From contig PBUO01000104.1 in assembly GCA_002727895.1 (NCBI GenBank), positions 4,938 to 17,113 of the forward strand: DNA of 12,176 bases, given 5' to 3'. Below, in pieces: positions 1-6,952 of the stretch. This DNA is from Acidimicrobiaceae bacterium. Lineage in GTDB: Bacteria > Actinomycetota > Acidimicrobiia > Acidimicrobiales > MedAcidi-G1. Every line of letters starts with the position of its first letter. Position 1 is the stretch's first letter. Both the position numbers and the translations under genes were made by a program. A model generated the notes under the pieces. That model saw nothing but the letters and a program-made list of their open reading frames with translations, was not told where the DNA came from and searched no databases.

Positions 1-20
1 CCCGGTCGGGAGCCGTCCAC
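1..20 (-). CDS. Possible 5' end of next minus-strand gene (ABC ATPase?), cut by window edge
   Basis: One base after the TGA of the permease at 22-882, the minus strand has a GTG (bases 18-20) that opens VDGSRP before the window ends. The spacing (TGA, A, GTG) is typical of a coupled operon partner. ABC-2 polysaccharide permeases are usually followed or preceded by their ATPase, and no ATPase for this permease is visible elsewhere in the window, so an ATPase is the natural guess. Six codons cannot prove this. Confidence 0.25.
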
Positions 21-21
21 T

Positions 22-882
22 TCAGACTTCCTCGGCCATGCGGGGCTCGAGTCGCCGGAACAGCGCAGCGCCGAGGGCCAGGACGACGACGGTGGCCGCC
101 CCGATGGCCAGCCACCGCTCGGCAGACGGGAAGCGGAGGTCGTACAGGGCATTCCGGTAGGCCTCGGACCACGAGACCATCGGGTTGAGTTGGTACAGGG
201 TCCGATAGCCGAGGCCCAGGAACTCCCGGTCGGCGGGGACCATCTCCAGTGGGTAGAGGATGGGGGTCAGGAACATCCACGGGGCGAGGGCCACGCCGAG
301 GAAGTGCTGGACATCGCGGAAGTACACGTTGGCCGCGCTGACCATGAGGGCCAGTCCGATGGTGAAGACCAACTGCAGGGACATCAGGACGAGGACCACG
401 GGGATCCAGGAGAAGGCGTAGTGGCCTTCGATGACGGCGATGAGGACGAGGAGCACCGCCATCTCGACCAGCAGGGTGAGGAACCGGGCCAGTACCGACG
501 AGGTGGGCAGCACCCAGCGGGGGAACCAGATCTTGGTGATGAGCGGACCGTTGGCGGTTATGGACCGGGTGGCCTCGGTCAGGCTGGTCACGTGGAATTG
601 CCACGGCAGCAGGGTCACGAGCAGGAACACCGCGTAGGAGCGGATGCCGCTGGGGTCGCCGGTGGTCGGCTGGATGCGGAGGAACACCGAGAAGACCGCC
701 GAGTAGACGACCACGGCAACCAGGGGGTTGAGCACCGACCAGGTCCAGCCCAGTGCTGAGCGCTTGTACTTGGAGCGGAGGTCCCGCAGGGTCAGGTTGA
801 CGAGCAGGTCGACCTGGAGCAGGCGGACGAGGTCTCGGCGGGAGCGCCAGGAGGTCGACCTGGCCCTTGGGGAGGCGGGCAC
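22..882 (-). CDS. ABC-2 type polysaccharide/teichoic acid export permease (Wzm/TagG-like)
   Basis: A 286-residue inner-membrane protein, the usual length for ABC-2 (PF01061) permeases that export lipid-linked polysaccharide with a separate ATPase. The N-terminal cytoplasmic stretch LRDLRSKYKRSALGWTWSVL (residues 32-51) matches the amphipathic 'RD...KYK.S.LG..W..LNP' entry of Wzm/TagG/KpsM proteins. About six hydrophobic segments follow, near residues 52-69, 82-98, 130-150, 158-182, 195-210 and 257-274. VYFRD at 187-191, TPILYP at 206-211 and LNPM at 233-236 are typical of the C-terminal half. The GTG start at 882 lies 6 nt below TAGGAT, so it may be leaderless. It diverges from the sugar-1-phosphate transferase across 57 bp, suggesting one glycan pathway. 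The exported polymer cannot be told from sequence. A second permease at 3997-4848 has a different sequence, so this is not a local duplication. Confidence 0.88.
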   Translation of the reverse strand: MPASPRARSTSWRSRRDLVRLLQVDLLVNLTLRDLRSKYKRSALGWTWSVLNPLVAVVVYSAVFSVFLRIQPTTGDPSGIRSYAVFLLVTLLPWQFHVTSLTEATRSITANGPLITKIWFPRWVLPTSSVLARFLTLLVEMAVLLVLIAVIEGHYAFSWIPVVLVLMSLQLVFTIGLALMVSAANVYFRDVQHFLGVALAPWMFLTPILYPLEMVPADREFLGLGYRTLYQLNPMVSWSEAYRNALYDLRFPSAERWLAIGAATVVVLALGAALFRRLEPRMAEEV

Positions 883-888
883 CGGACG

Positions 889-894
889 ATCCTA
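889..894 (-). promoter_or_regulatory. -10 element (TAGGAT) of the permease gene; probably leaderless
   Basis: On the minus strand TAGGAT fits the actinobacterial TAnnnT -10 pattern and ends 6 nt before the GTG at 882, so transcription would begin at or next to the start codon. I see no convincing -35 box. The same layout recurs at four other genes in the window, which raises confidence in each. Confidence 0.5.
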
Positions 895-927
895 CCGGTC
901 GCCCCCTAACCGGCCCGGGCGGCCTTC

Positions 928-933
928 TACGCT
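928..933 (+). promoter_or_regulatory. -10 element (TACGCT) of the sugar transferase gene; probably leaderless
   Basis: TACGCT ends 6 nt before the GTG at 940. A GGAGGGG run lies between, but it touches the start codon and is too close for a normal Shine-Dalgarno site, which favours leaderless initiation. No clear -35 is visible. Together with the minus-strand TAGGAT at 889-894 it makes a compact divergent promoter within 57 bp. Confidence 0.5.
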
Positions 934-939
934 GGAGGG

Positions 940-2280
940 GTGGAACAGTCCCCTGACGGGCCCCTGCGGCGGGCCTACCTGCGGTCGTGGCGGGCCGGCT
1001 TCCGGTGGCTGTACGTGCTGGACGCCGTGGGCATCGTCGCCGTCGTCGCCCTGGTCAACCTGGTCCGGTTCGGGACCGACTGGCCGGCGCCGGCCGACAC
1101 GGTGGTCGGCATGGTGGTGGCCACCGCGGCCCTGCAGGCCGTCTTCTACCTTGGGGGCCTCTACGAGAAGCAGGTCCGGCTCGGGCACCGGATGTGGTTC
1201 TCCCGGGTGGCCGGCCTGACGTTGGTGGGACTGGCCATGGGGCTGGTGGTGGTCCTGCCCACCGGGCGGTATGCCATCCCCCGGGCCAACCTGGCAGCGG
1301 TGGGCGTCGGCGTGGCCCTCGTGGCGACCGGGACCCGGCTGTTGTCGCGGCGCCTGCGAGCCCGACGCTTCGGCCCGCCCCGGGTGCTGCTGGTCGGCTC
1401 CTCGACCGAGACGGAACTGGCCGCCGCCCACCTGGGCGAGAGCGACCGGGAGGCGGTGGTGGCCGGCCATGTCCGGGCGGCGGGCGCCGTGCCGGCCGCG
1501 GTGGACCGGACGGAGGCCACCGACGTGGTGTTCGTGGACGACGCCTCGGTGGGTGACCTGTTGCCCGAGCCGGTGTCATCTCTGGATGCCGCCGATCGGG
1601 GGGTGTACCTGCGGGTCACGGCCACCACCGCGCTGTTGGGACTGCGCGACGTCCGGGAGATCGGTGGCATGCCCTACGTGGCGGTGCGCACCCGGGCCCT
1701 CCGGCCCCACCAGCGCCGCCTCAAGCGCCTGGTCGAGTGGGCGGTAGTCCTGATGCTGGCGCCGGTGGTGCTGCTCGTCGGGTTCACCCTGGCGGCCTAC
1801 CTGCGGGTGGTGGCTGGACGGGGAGTGCTGTACCGCCAGGTCCGGACCGGGCGGGATGGCGAGCCCTTCACCCTGGTGAAGTTCCGGACCATGCGACCCG
1901 ATGCCGAGTCCGAGGGTGGAGCCCGCCTGTCGACCCGGGGCGACGACCGGGTGGTGCGGGGCTGTGCCTGGTTGCGTCGGACCCGCCTCGACGAGCTCCC
2001 GCAGTTCTGGAACGTGGCGCGAGGGCAGATGTCGCTGGTCGGCCCCCGGCCCGAACGGCCGGAACTGATCGCCGAGTTCGAGGCGGCCATCCCCGGCTAC
2101 GGACGTCGGCACGAGATCGCCCCCGGGCTGACCGGGCTGGCCCAGGTGCGGGCCGGCTACCACACCGACCCGGCCTACAAGCTGGGCCACGACCTCCAGT
2201 ACCTGATGTCGTGGTCCCCGATCTTGGACCTGCAGATCCTGGCTCGGACGGTGCTGGTGCTCTTCCGGCGGGGCTCGTGA
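940..2280 (+). CDS. Polyprenyl-phosphate sugar-1-phosphate transferase (polyPGT, WbaP-like)
   Basis: A 446-residue protein with the large polyPGT layout. There are four N-terminal membrane segments (about 23-43, 55-75, 90-107, 114-132), a Rossmann-like CoA-binding_3-type middle starting PPRVLLVGSS (146-155), a membrane-entering hydrophobic segment (264-288), and a C-terminal bacterial sugar transferase domain (PF02397). Conserved family motifs are present: KFRTM (314-318), the catalytic Asp-Glu in LDELPQFWNV (350-359), MSLVGPRPE (364-372) and PGLTGLAQV (395-403). Members move a sugar-1-phosphate from a nucleotide sugar to undecaprenyl phosphate, the first committed step of capsule, O-antigen or S-layer glycan synthesis. 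The sugar cannot be predicted here. GTG at 940 was chosen because the -10-like TACGCT lies just before it and the membrane topology is complete. The stop overlaps the next gene's start as GTGA, so the two are translationally coupled. Confidence 0.93.
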   Translation: MEQSPDGPLRRAYLRSWRAGFRWLYVLDAVGIVAVVALVNLVRFGTDWPAPADTVVGMVVATAALQAVFYLGGLYEKQVRLGHRMWFSRVAGLTLVGLAMGLVVVLPTGRYAIPRANLAAVGVGVALVATGTRLLSRRLRARRFGPPRVLLVGSSTETELAAAHLGESDREAVVAGHVRAAGAVPAAVDRTEATDVVFVDDASVGDLLPEPVSSLDAADRGVYLRVTATTALLGLRDVREIGGMPYVAVRTRALRPHQRRLKRLVEWAVVLMLAPVVLLVGFTLAAYLRVVAGRGVLYRQVRTGRDGEPFTLVKFRTMRPDAESEGGARLSTRGDDRVVRGCAWLRRTRLDELPQFWNVARGQMSLVGPRPERPELIAEFEAAIPGYGRRHEIAPGLTGLAQVRAGYHTDPAYKLGHDLQYLMSWSPILDLQILARTVLVLFRRGS

Positions 2281-3290
2281 CCGACGGTCCGCCCTCCGTG
2301 GCCGTCGTCCTCCCGGCCTGGAACGAGGCGGAGGGCCTGGCCACAGCGGTGGCCTCGGTGCTGGCCCAGGAGGTGCCCGACGGCGGGACGCTCGAGGTGT
2401 GCGTCGCCGTGGCCCAGTCCGACGACGACACCCGGGCCGTGGCCGACCGGCTGGCCACCCACGATCCCCGGGTGACGGTGGTGGACAACCCGGCTGGCGC
2501 CACCCCGGCGGGACTGAACGCGGCCATCAGGGCCACCACGGCCCCCGTGGTGGCCCGGGTCGACGGCCACGCCGAGCTGCCGCCGGGCTACGTGGTCCGT
2601 GCGGTGGCCACCCTGGCCCGGACCGGGGCCGCGGTCGTCGGCGGCATCCAGGACCCCCGGGGCACCACCCCGTTCGAGCAGGCGGCGGGGCGGGCCATGG
2701 CGTCGCGCTTCGGCGCGGGCGACGCCCGGTTCCACTACGGCGGGCCGGAGGGACCGGTCGACACGGTGTACCTCGGCGTGTTCCGCCGTAAGGCGCTCGA
2801 GGCGGTCGGCGGCTACGACGAGGGGCTGGTCCGCAATCAGGACTACGAGCTGAACCACCGCCTCCGGATGGCGGGTTGAGAGGTGTGGTTCGACCCGGAA
2901 CTGAGGGTCGGCTACCGACCACGGAGTTCGCTTGGGGCGCTGGCCCGCCAGTTCGCCCAATACGGGCGGTGGAAGCGAGTAGTGCTGGCCCTCCACCCCC
3001 GGTCGCTGCGGTGGCGCCACTTCGTCGCCCCGGCTGCCGTCCTCGGCGTGGTGGCCGGGTTGATCGTCGGCGCGTGGTGGTCGGTGGCGTTGGCCGTTCC
3101 GGCCGTCTACGCCGTGGCGGTCGTCGGCGCCTCGGTACTGGCCGCTCGGTCGCCGGGCATGGCGCTCCGCCTGCTGGCCGTCTATCCGACCATGCACGGA
3201 GCGTGGGGCTTGGGCTTCCTGGCTGGTCCGCCCCGGGGTGTGGTCCGCCGTCTCCGGGCGCGCTCGGAGACCGGTCAGGACGCCTCGTAG
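2277..3290 (+). pseudogene. Family 2 glycosyltransferase (ExoA-like), interrupted by one in-frame TGA
   Basis: The frame opens with GTG at 2277, overlapping the upstream stop as GTGA. It shows a GT-A fold start (VAVVLPAWNEAEGL, residues 8-21), the metal/nucleotide-binding region ARVDGHAELPPGYV (93-106) and the acceptor/catalytic region NQDYELNHRLRMAG (187-200). Codon 201 is TGA (2877-2879). The same frame then continues EVWFDPELRVGYRPRSSL, which is the next conserved block of ExoA-like enzymes, and runs through a basic stretch and two or three membrane segments to TAG at 3290. The family usually has glycine at the interrupted site (AGG.VWFDP), and GGA to TGA is a single substitution. The combined 337 codons match the family's usual length. 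The piece after the stop begins GAG-GTG, so reinitiation at 2883 could make a separate 135-residue C-terminal chain. The alternatives are a sequencing or assembly error, or a recent nonsense mutation. The 3' end overlaps the convergent ATPase gene by 16 bp. Confidence 0.85.
2877..2879 (+). other. In-frame TGA replacing an expected glycine codon
   Basis: The reading frame is identical on both sides (codons at 2874 GGT, 2877 TGA, 2880 GAG), so this is a nonsense change, not a frameshift. TGA serves as a normal stop for other genes in the window (for example at 22-24, 2278-2280, 3275-3277 and 3997-3999 read on their own strands), which argues against a reassigned genetic code. Confidence 0.85.
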
Positions 3291-4000
3291 TCCCGGAGCA
3301 CCTCGTCGGTCGGCCCGTCGGCCACGATCCGCCCCTCCTGCAGCCAGACGGTCCGCCCGCACGAGCGCCGGACCTCGGCCAGGTTGTGGCTGACCAGCAG
3401 GACGGTGCCCGCGGCGGCCCGGTGCTCGTCGAGGCGCCGGGCGCTGCGCTCCCGGAAGGCCCTGTCGCCGACGGCCAGGGCCTCGTCGACGAGAAGGATG
3501 TCCGGGGTGAGCGCGGTCGCGATGGCGAAGTGGAGCCGGGCTCGCATGCCTGACGAGTAGGTCTCCATGGGGCGATCGATGGCCGGCCCGAGGTCGGTGA
3601 AGGCGGCCACCTCGGAGACCATGGCCTCGGCCTCGTCGCGGCGCAGGCCCTGGGCCAGCAGTCCGATGCGGATGTTGGAGCGTCCGGTACTGCGGGGACG
3701 CAGCGCCGCCTTCACGCCGAGGAAGGTGGGCAGCGACCGGACCAGGAGTTCGCCGCCGGCCAGGGGCAGCACCCCGGTCATGGCCTGCAGCAGCGTGGTC
3801 TTGCCGGAGCCGTTGGGTCCGACCACGCCGACGCTCTCGCCGACCCCGACCTCGAGGTCCACGCCCCGCAAGGCGTCGACGGTGGTGGCTTCCGGGGCGT
3901 TGCCCCGCAGCAGGTCTCGGAGCAGTGGCCGGTAGGACCGCACCGTGTAGCGGACCTCCACGCCGATGCACCGGATGGCCGTTGGCGTGGCGGCGGTCAC
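3275..4000 (-). CDS. ABC transporter ATPase for polysaccharide export (Wzt/TagH/KpsT-type, short form)
   Basis: A 241-residue nucleotide-binding protein with all core motifs: Walker A GPNGSGKTT (61-69), signature YSSGMRARL (148-156), Walker B DILLVDE (167-173), D-loop region near 177-180, and the switch histidine in VSHN (203-206). The N-terminal part VEVRYTVRSYRPLLRDLLRG and the 'YSSGM.ARL.FA.A' signature are typical of ATPases for lipid-linked polysaccharide and teichoic acid export. It ends soon after the core (DEVLRDYEAS). It therefore lacks the C-terminal carbohydrate-binding domain of long Wzt proteins, which suggests export does not depend on recognition of a modified chain end. The GTG start at 4000 overlaps the permease stop as GTGA, so it is translationally coupled to that permease and is its likely partner. 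Its 3' end overlaps the broken glycosyltransferase by 16 bp. Confidence 0.92.
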   Translation of the reverse strand: MTAATPTAIRCIGVEVRYTVRSYRPLLRDLLRGNAPEATTVDALRGVDLEVGVGESVGVVGPNGSGKTTLLQAMTGVLPLAGGELLVRSLPTFLGVKAALRPRSTGRSNIRIGLLAQGLRRDEAEAMVSEVAAFTDLGPAIDRPMETYSSGMRARLHFAIATALTPDILLVDEALAVGDRAFRERSARRLDEHRAAAGTVLLVSHNLAEVRRSCGRTVWLQEGRIVADGPTDEVLRDYEAS

Positions 4001-4848
4001 GAGCCGCCCCCGTAGGTGGCCTCGCGGGCCCGGAAGGCCACGAAGCCTGTGATGAGGAAGAGGGTGGGCCAGGCCACGGTGCCGGCCCAGGCGAGGCCCG
4101 AGACTTCGGTGCCGATGAGAGCCCATCGCCAGGTGGTGACGAGGCAGTACAGGGGGTTGACGGCGAACAGGGCCCGTAGGGCCTCGTCGGCGACGAAGTG
4201 GTCGACGGAGTACAGGACGCCCGACAGGTAGAAGAGCAGGCGGAACAGGAAGGGAAGCAGGTTTTCGAGGTCGCGGTAGGTGTGGGTGGCTCGGGCCGAC
4301 AGCAGCCCGGCGCCGAGCCCGAGGGCGGTCAGCGCGGCGAGCAGGCCGGGCAGGGCCAGCCAGCGAAGGTCCGGGGCGTGGCCGTGGGCGAGCGTGACGA
4401 CCAGCATGACGACCAGCACTGGGGCGAACGAGAGCAGCTGTCCGATGGCGCTGCCCACTGGAAGGGCGGCCCGGGGAAACCGCAGGGCCCTGACGAGCCC
4501 GGCGTTGGCCACCACGGAGCGGGCCCCGGTGGTGACGGTGCGCTGGGCCTGGTGGAAGACGAACACCCCGACGGTGAGGAAGGCCAGGTAGTCGTCGACG
4601 CCGCGGTCCAACTCGATGAGGACGCCGAAAACCAGCAGGTACACCGCCACCTGGAGGACAGGGTTGAGCAGTAGCCACAGGTTGCCGAGGAGCGTGTGGG
4701 CGTTCTGGACCCGCAGGTCCTCTAGTGGGACCCGGACTAGGTAGTCGCGCCGGTGCCACAGGTCCCGGAGGTAGGTGCCGACGGGCACCGGTCGTCCGAC
4801 GGCGAAGAGGCCGTCGTTGCCTGGCCCGTCGGCGCTGGTGGTTCCCAT
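3997..4848 (-). CDS. ABC-2 type polysaccharide export permease, partner of the ATPase at 3275-4000
   Basis: A 283-residue membrane protein. Residues 35-63 resemble the ABC-2 export permease entry, including DLRVQNAHTLLGNLWLLLNP (44-63). About six membrane segments follow, near 62-80, 87-103, 133-155, 163-185, 196-214 and 256-273. TYRDLENLLPFLFRLLFYLS (190-209) and VNPLYCLV (230-237) correspond to the conserved 'YRD......P..F..SGVLY' and 'NP' regions of the family. The ATG start at 4848 lies 8 nt below TACGCT on the minus strand. The gene shares only its fold and general motifs with the permease at 22-882, so the locus seems to encode two separate exporters. It is divergent from the coiled-coil gene across 59 bp. 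The role is export of an undecaprenyl-linked glycan or related polymer; the substrate is unknown. Confidence 0.9.
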   Translation of the reverse strand: MGTTSADGPGNDGLFAVGRPVPVGTYLRDLWHRRDYLVRVPLEDLRVQNAHTLLGNLWLLLNPVLQVAVYLLVFGVLIELDRGVDDYLAFLTVGVFVFHQAQRTVTTGARSVVANAGLVRALRFPRAALPVGSAIGQLLSFAPVLVVMLVVTLAHGHAPDLRWLALPGLLAALTALGLGAGLLSARATHTYRDLENLLPFLFRLLFYLSGVLYSVDHFVADEALRALFAVNPLYCLVTTWRWALIGTEVSGLAWAGTVAWPTLFLITGFVAFRAREATYGGGS

Positions 4849-4856
4849 CGCCGCCG

Positions 4857-4862
4857 AGCGTA
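4857..4862 (-). promoter_or_regulatory. -10 element (TACGCT) of the permease-ATPase operon
   Basis: On the minus strand TACGCT ends 8 nt before the ATG at 4848. The hexamer is identical to the one before the sugar transferase at 928-933. No Shine-Dalgarno run is visible in the gap (CGGCGGCG), so leaderless or nearly leaderless translation is likely. No clear -35 was found. Confidence 0.45.
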
Positions 4863-4894
4863 GGCGTCGCCCGATCCGGAGGGCGGCCGGGCGG

Positions 4895-4900
4895 TAGTTT
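4895..4900 (+). promoter_or_regulatory. -10 element (TAGTTT) of the coiled-coil gene; probably leaderless
   Basis: TAGTTT is AT-rich in a GC-rich 59-bp divergent spacer and ends 7 nt before the GTG at 4908. This fixes the start of the downstream gene, because an upstream in-frame ATG at 4725 would lie inside the opposing permease. No -35 was recognised. Confidence 0.5.
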
Positions 4901-4907
4901 GGTCGGC

Positions 4908-5681
4908 GTGTCCGTTCCGCCGATCACCCAGGGCCAGTCAGACGCCCAGGCCCGGCAGGTGGAGAACCTGACTACCGCAGTCCGGCGGCTGGAGCGCGAG
5001 AAGCGGGCCTTGAAGGAGTGGACGTCCACCCTCGAGCGCACCGTGGTGGCCCACGAGCGGGTGGGGCGCGACCGGGAGGCTGAGCGCGCCGCCGAGCGGA
5101 CGGCACACGCCGCCGAGGTACGTGTTCGGACGCAGGAGTTGGCTGCGGTGGAACGGCGCCTGTCCCGCACCCTGGAGAGCCAGTCGTTCCGACTCGGGCA
5201 CCTCCTGGTGCGGATCGTGGTGGCGCCGGTCAAGGCCCTGCGTTGGGGCCGCCAGAGGGTCCGGGCGGTGGCCGTGCGGGCCTACCGCCTCGCCCAGCGT
5301 CGCCTACCCGGGCGGGTGGTCGACCCGCTACAGCAGGCGGCGACCCGGGGGCAGGTGACGACGGCCCGTCGCCACGAGGTCCTCGACCTGCCAGGCGACC
5401 GTCCGGTGTCGTTCGTGGACTGTCGGGGTCTCGACGACGCTGCCCGCGACGCCACCTGGGCCCGGATCGCCGCGTCCGACCAGCCGGACCGCACCGTGGT
5501 CCTGGTCGACTCGCCCGACTTCACCGGCCTGCGGGACCTCGGCCTGTCGTTCGAGTACCTGCCGCCGTACCGGGCGGACCTGCCGTGGTGGGGCGGCAAG
5601 ACCGACCACGACCGCTGGGTCGCCGAACGCATGGCCGCCATGCGTCTCGGCTATGGGGTCGAGGACGAACCCGGGGACTAG
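4908..5681 (+). CDS. Coiled-coil protein of unknown function in polysaccharide locus
   Basis: I do not recognise this 257-residue protein. Residues 14-90 are rich in Glu, Arg, Ala and Leu with heptad-like spacing (QVENLTTAVRRLEREKRALK and onwards), predicting a coiled coil. ESQSFRLGHLLVRIVVAPVK (90-109) follows. A short 'S.SFRLG..L..P' segment like this is often seen after coiled coils in cell-surface glycan proteins, and here it leads into a very basic stretch (110-136). The C-terminal half (164-250) looks globular: VSFVDCRG (167-174), VVLVDSPDFTGLRDLG (197-212) and YLPPYRADLPWWGG (217-230), with alternating hydrophobic strands and no signal peptide. It may be a cytoplasmic scaffold or length-control partner, or a glycosyltransferase accessory domain; both are guesses from context. 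The GTG at 4908 was chosen from the -10 placement. Its TAG directly abuts the stop of the convergent GT-B gene. Confidence 0.75.
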   Translation: MSVPPITQGQSDAQARQVENLTTAVRRLEREKRALKEWTSTLERTVVAHERVGRDREAERAAERTAHAAEVRVRTQELAAVERRLSRTLESQSFRLGHLLVRIVVAPVKALRWGRQRVRAVAVRAYRLAQRRLPGRVVDPLQQAATRGQVTTARRHEVLDLPGDRPVSFVDCRGLDDAARDATWARIAASDQPDRTVVLVDSPDFTGLRDLGLSFEYLPPYRADLPWWGGKTDHDRWVAERMAAMRLGYGVEDEPGD

Positions 5682-6854
5682 TCAGCCGACGTCGACGGGT
5701 TCCCGGCTCCAGCCGTCGAGGGCCGCGGCGATCTCCTCGGCTCCGGTGGCCGCCGGCAACTCGGCCATCTGGTCCCGCATCCGGTCCTGTTCGGCTGGGT
5801 CGAGGAGCCGGTCCACGGCGCCATCGAGGCCGGCCAGCAAGTGGGGATCGGCGTCGGGGCCTGGGTCGTCCCACCGCAGCCCGCAGCCCGTCTGCTCGAC
5901 CCAGCGGGTCCGGGCGTCCTGGTCGTCCTTGGCTGTGACCTGGTTGGGTACGAACAGGGTCGGGAGCCCGAGGGCCATGGCCTCCTGGAACGAGTTGTAG
6001 CCGGCGGCCATGACCGATGCGTCGAACGCGGCCCGGTACCGACCGATGGGGAAGTGGCGGAGCCGGACCACGTCGGGGGGCAACTCGGCCGGTACACGGG
6101 TCAGGACGCTCTCGGTGACGACCACCTGGACCTCGGGCCGGCGTCGCAGTGAGGCCACCACCCGGGCGCTGAGCGAACCGGTGTCGTTGACCTGTCCGGC
6201 GCCCAACTGCATCAGGACGGCGGGTCGCTCCGGGTCCAGGCCCAACTCGCCCCGGACCTCGTCGGCCGGACGGAGGTCCTCGGGGCGAACCGCTGACACT
6301 GGGGCGGCGATGAGGGAGGCGTCGGCGCCCCCGGCGGTCAGGCCACGGTCCATCTCGGCCGCGTATTCCCCCGGCTCGACGACGTGGGTGAACAGCTTCG
6401 ACCGGCTGAACGCGTCGTAGCCCTTCCCCGGCTGCCACAGGCCACGGCGGCTCCACACCGAGCGCAGGCCCTTCCGATGGCGGAGCACGGCGCACAGCCC
6501 GGCGTATGGGTGGCCGCCGTCGAAGGACATGACGTCGGGCCGGTACTGGTCCAGCAGGTGTTCGAGGCGGGCGGCGTAGAAGCCGTTCCAGGCCCGGTTT
6601 CCCACCGTGCCGTACTCGTGCGAGCGCAGGTACTCGACGTGGAATCCGGCGTCCATGGCCAACTGGGCGGCTGGCGACAGGGTGAAGACCACCACGTCGT
6701 GGGTCCCGGCCAGGAAGCGTCCTACGGCCATCTGGCGGGTCAGGTGGCCTAGGCCGACGCCGTTGGAGGTGCACAGGAGGGCCACCGGCCGATCACCATC
6801 GGGCGGCGGGACAGGGGTCCGGGCCCCTTCGGCGGGTGTCTGTGGAGGAGTCAT
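5682..6854 (-). CDS. GT-B glycosyltransferase, MurG/family 28-like
   Basis: Predicted 390 residues. The N-terminal domain opens with VALLCTSNGVGLGHLTRQMA (24-43), the glycine-rich 'G.G.GH..R' loop of GT28/MurG-like enzymes. The C-terminal donor-binding domain has VLMQLGAGQVND (213-224) and MAAGYNSFQEAMALGLPTLF (282-301) followed by VPN, equivalent to the 'G..S..E....G.P....P' nucleotide-sugar site. There are no membrane segments, so it probably acts on the cytoplasmic face as a peripheral enzyme extending a lipid-linked sugar; donor and acceptor are unknown. The frame stays open up to an ATG at 6983, but the extra 43 codons are Pro/Gly-rich low complexity. They also often carry A or T at the third position, unlike the gene body, so I prefer the ATG at 6854. 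A GTG just before VALLCTSNG is a third option. No strong Shine-Dalgarno is seen for any of them. Confidence 0.85.
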   Translation of the reverse strand: MTPPQTPAEGARTPVPPPDGDRPVALLCTSNGVGLGHLTRQMAVGRFLAGTHDVVVFTLSPAAQLAMDAGFHVEYLRSHEYGTVGNRAWNGFYAARLEHLLDQYRPDVMSFDGGHPYAGLCAVLRHRKGLRSVWSRRGLWQPGKGYDAFSRSKLFTHVVEPGEYAAEMDRGLTAGGADASLIAAPVSAVRPEDLRPADEVRGELGLDPERPAVLMQLGAGQVNDTGSLSARVVASLRRRPEVQVVVTESVLTRVPAELPPDVVRLRHFPIGRYRAAFDASVMAAGYNSFQEAMALGLPTLFVPNQVTAKDDQDARTRWVEQTGCGLRWDDPGPDADPHLLAGLDGAVDRLLDPAEQDRMRDQMAELPAATGAEEIAAALDGWSREPVDVG

Positions 6855-6894
6855 TAGGCTGGAGATCGCTGAAATTCCAGGTGTCGGAGGATCG

Positions 6895-6915
6895 CCGGGA
6901 GAATTCCCGGGAGAA
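6895..6915. repeat. Direct repeat CCGGGAGAA-TTC-CCGGGAGAA
   Basis: Two identical 9-nt copies (6895-6903 and 6907-6915) are separated by TTC. The centre also forms an imperfect palindrome around GAATTC. The second copy touches the candidate minus-strand -10 at 6914-6919, so it could be an operator. In the longer GT-B reading frame it would merely encode SPG repeats, so a coding or chance origin is also possible. Confidence 0.5.
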
Positions 6916-6919
6916 CCTA
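6914..6919 (-). promoter_or_regulatory. Candidate -10 element (TAGGTT) for the GT-B gene
   Basis: Minus-strand TAGGTT fits TAnnnT and would start transcription near 6907, leaving about 52 nt of leader before the ATG at 6854. It supports that start over the one at 6983, but no -35 is clear and the motif is short. Confidence 0.3.
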
Positions 6920-6952
6920 CAACTTCGTTCGGTGGGGTCCCGGTCCCCGATC

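Noticed and set aside
2877..2879. TGA read as glycine (reassigned code) or as selenocysteine
   Set aside because: TGA ends several other genes in the window in normal positions. The family expects glycine, not cysteine, at this site, and no SECIS-like hairpin stands out.
2175..3971. A 598-codon minus-strand frame across the glycosyltransferase and ATPase
   Set aside because: It is composed of Arg/Pro/Gly-rich shadow sequence, and real genes with motifs occupy other frames over the whole span.
4001..5233. Upstream extension of the ATPase frame to a 652-residue protein
   Set aside because: The added part is the shadow of the permease gene in another frame. The GTG at 4000 overlapping the permease stop gives a normal 241-residue ATPase.
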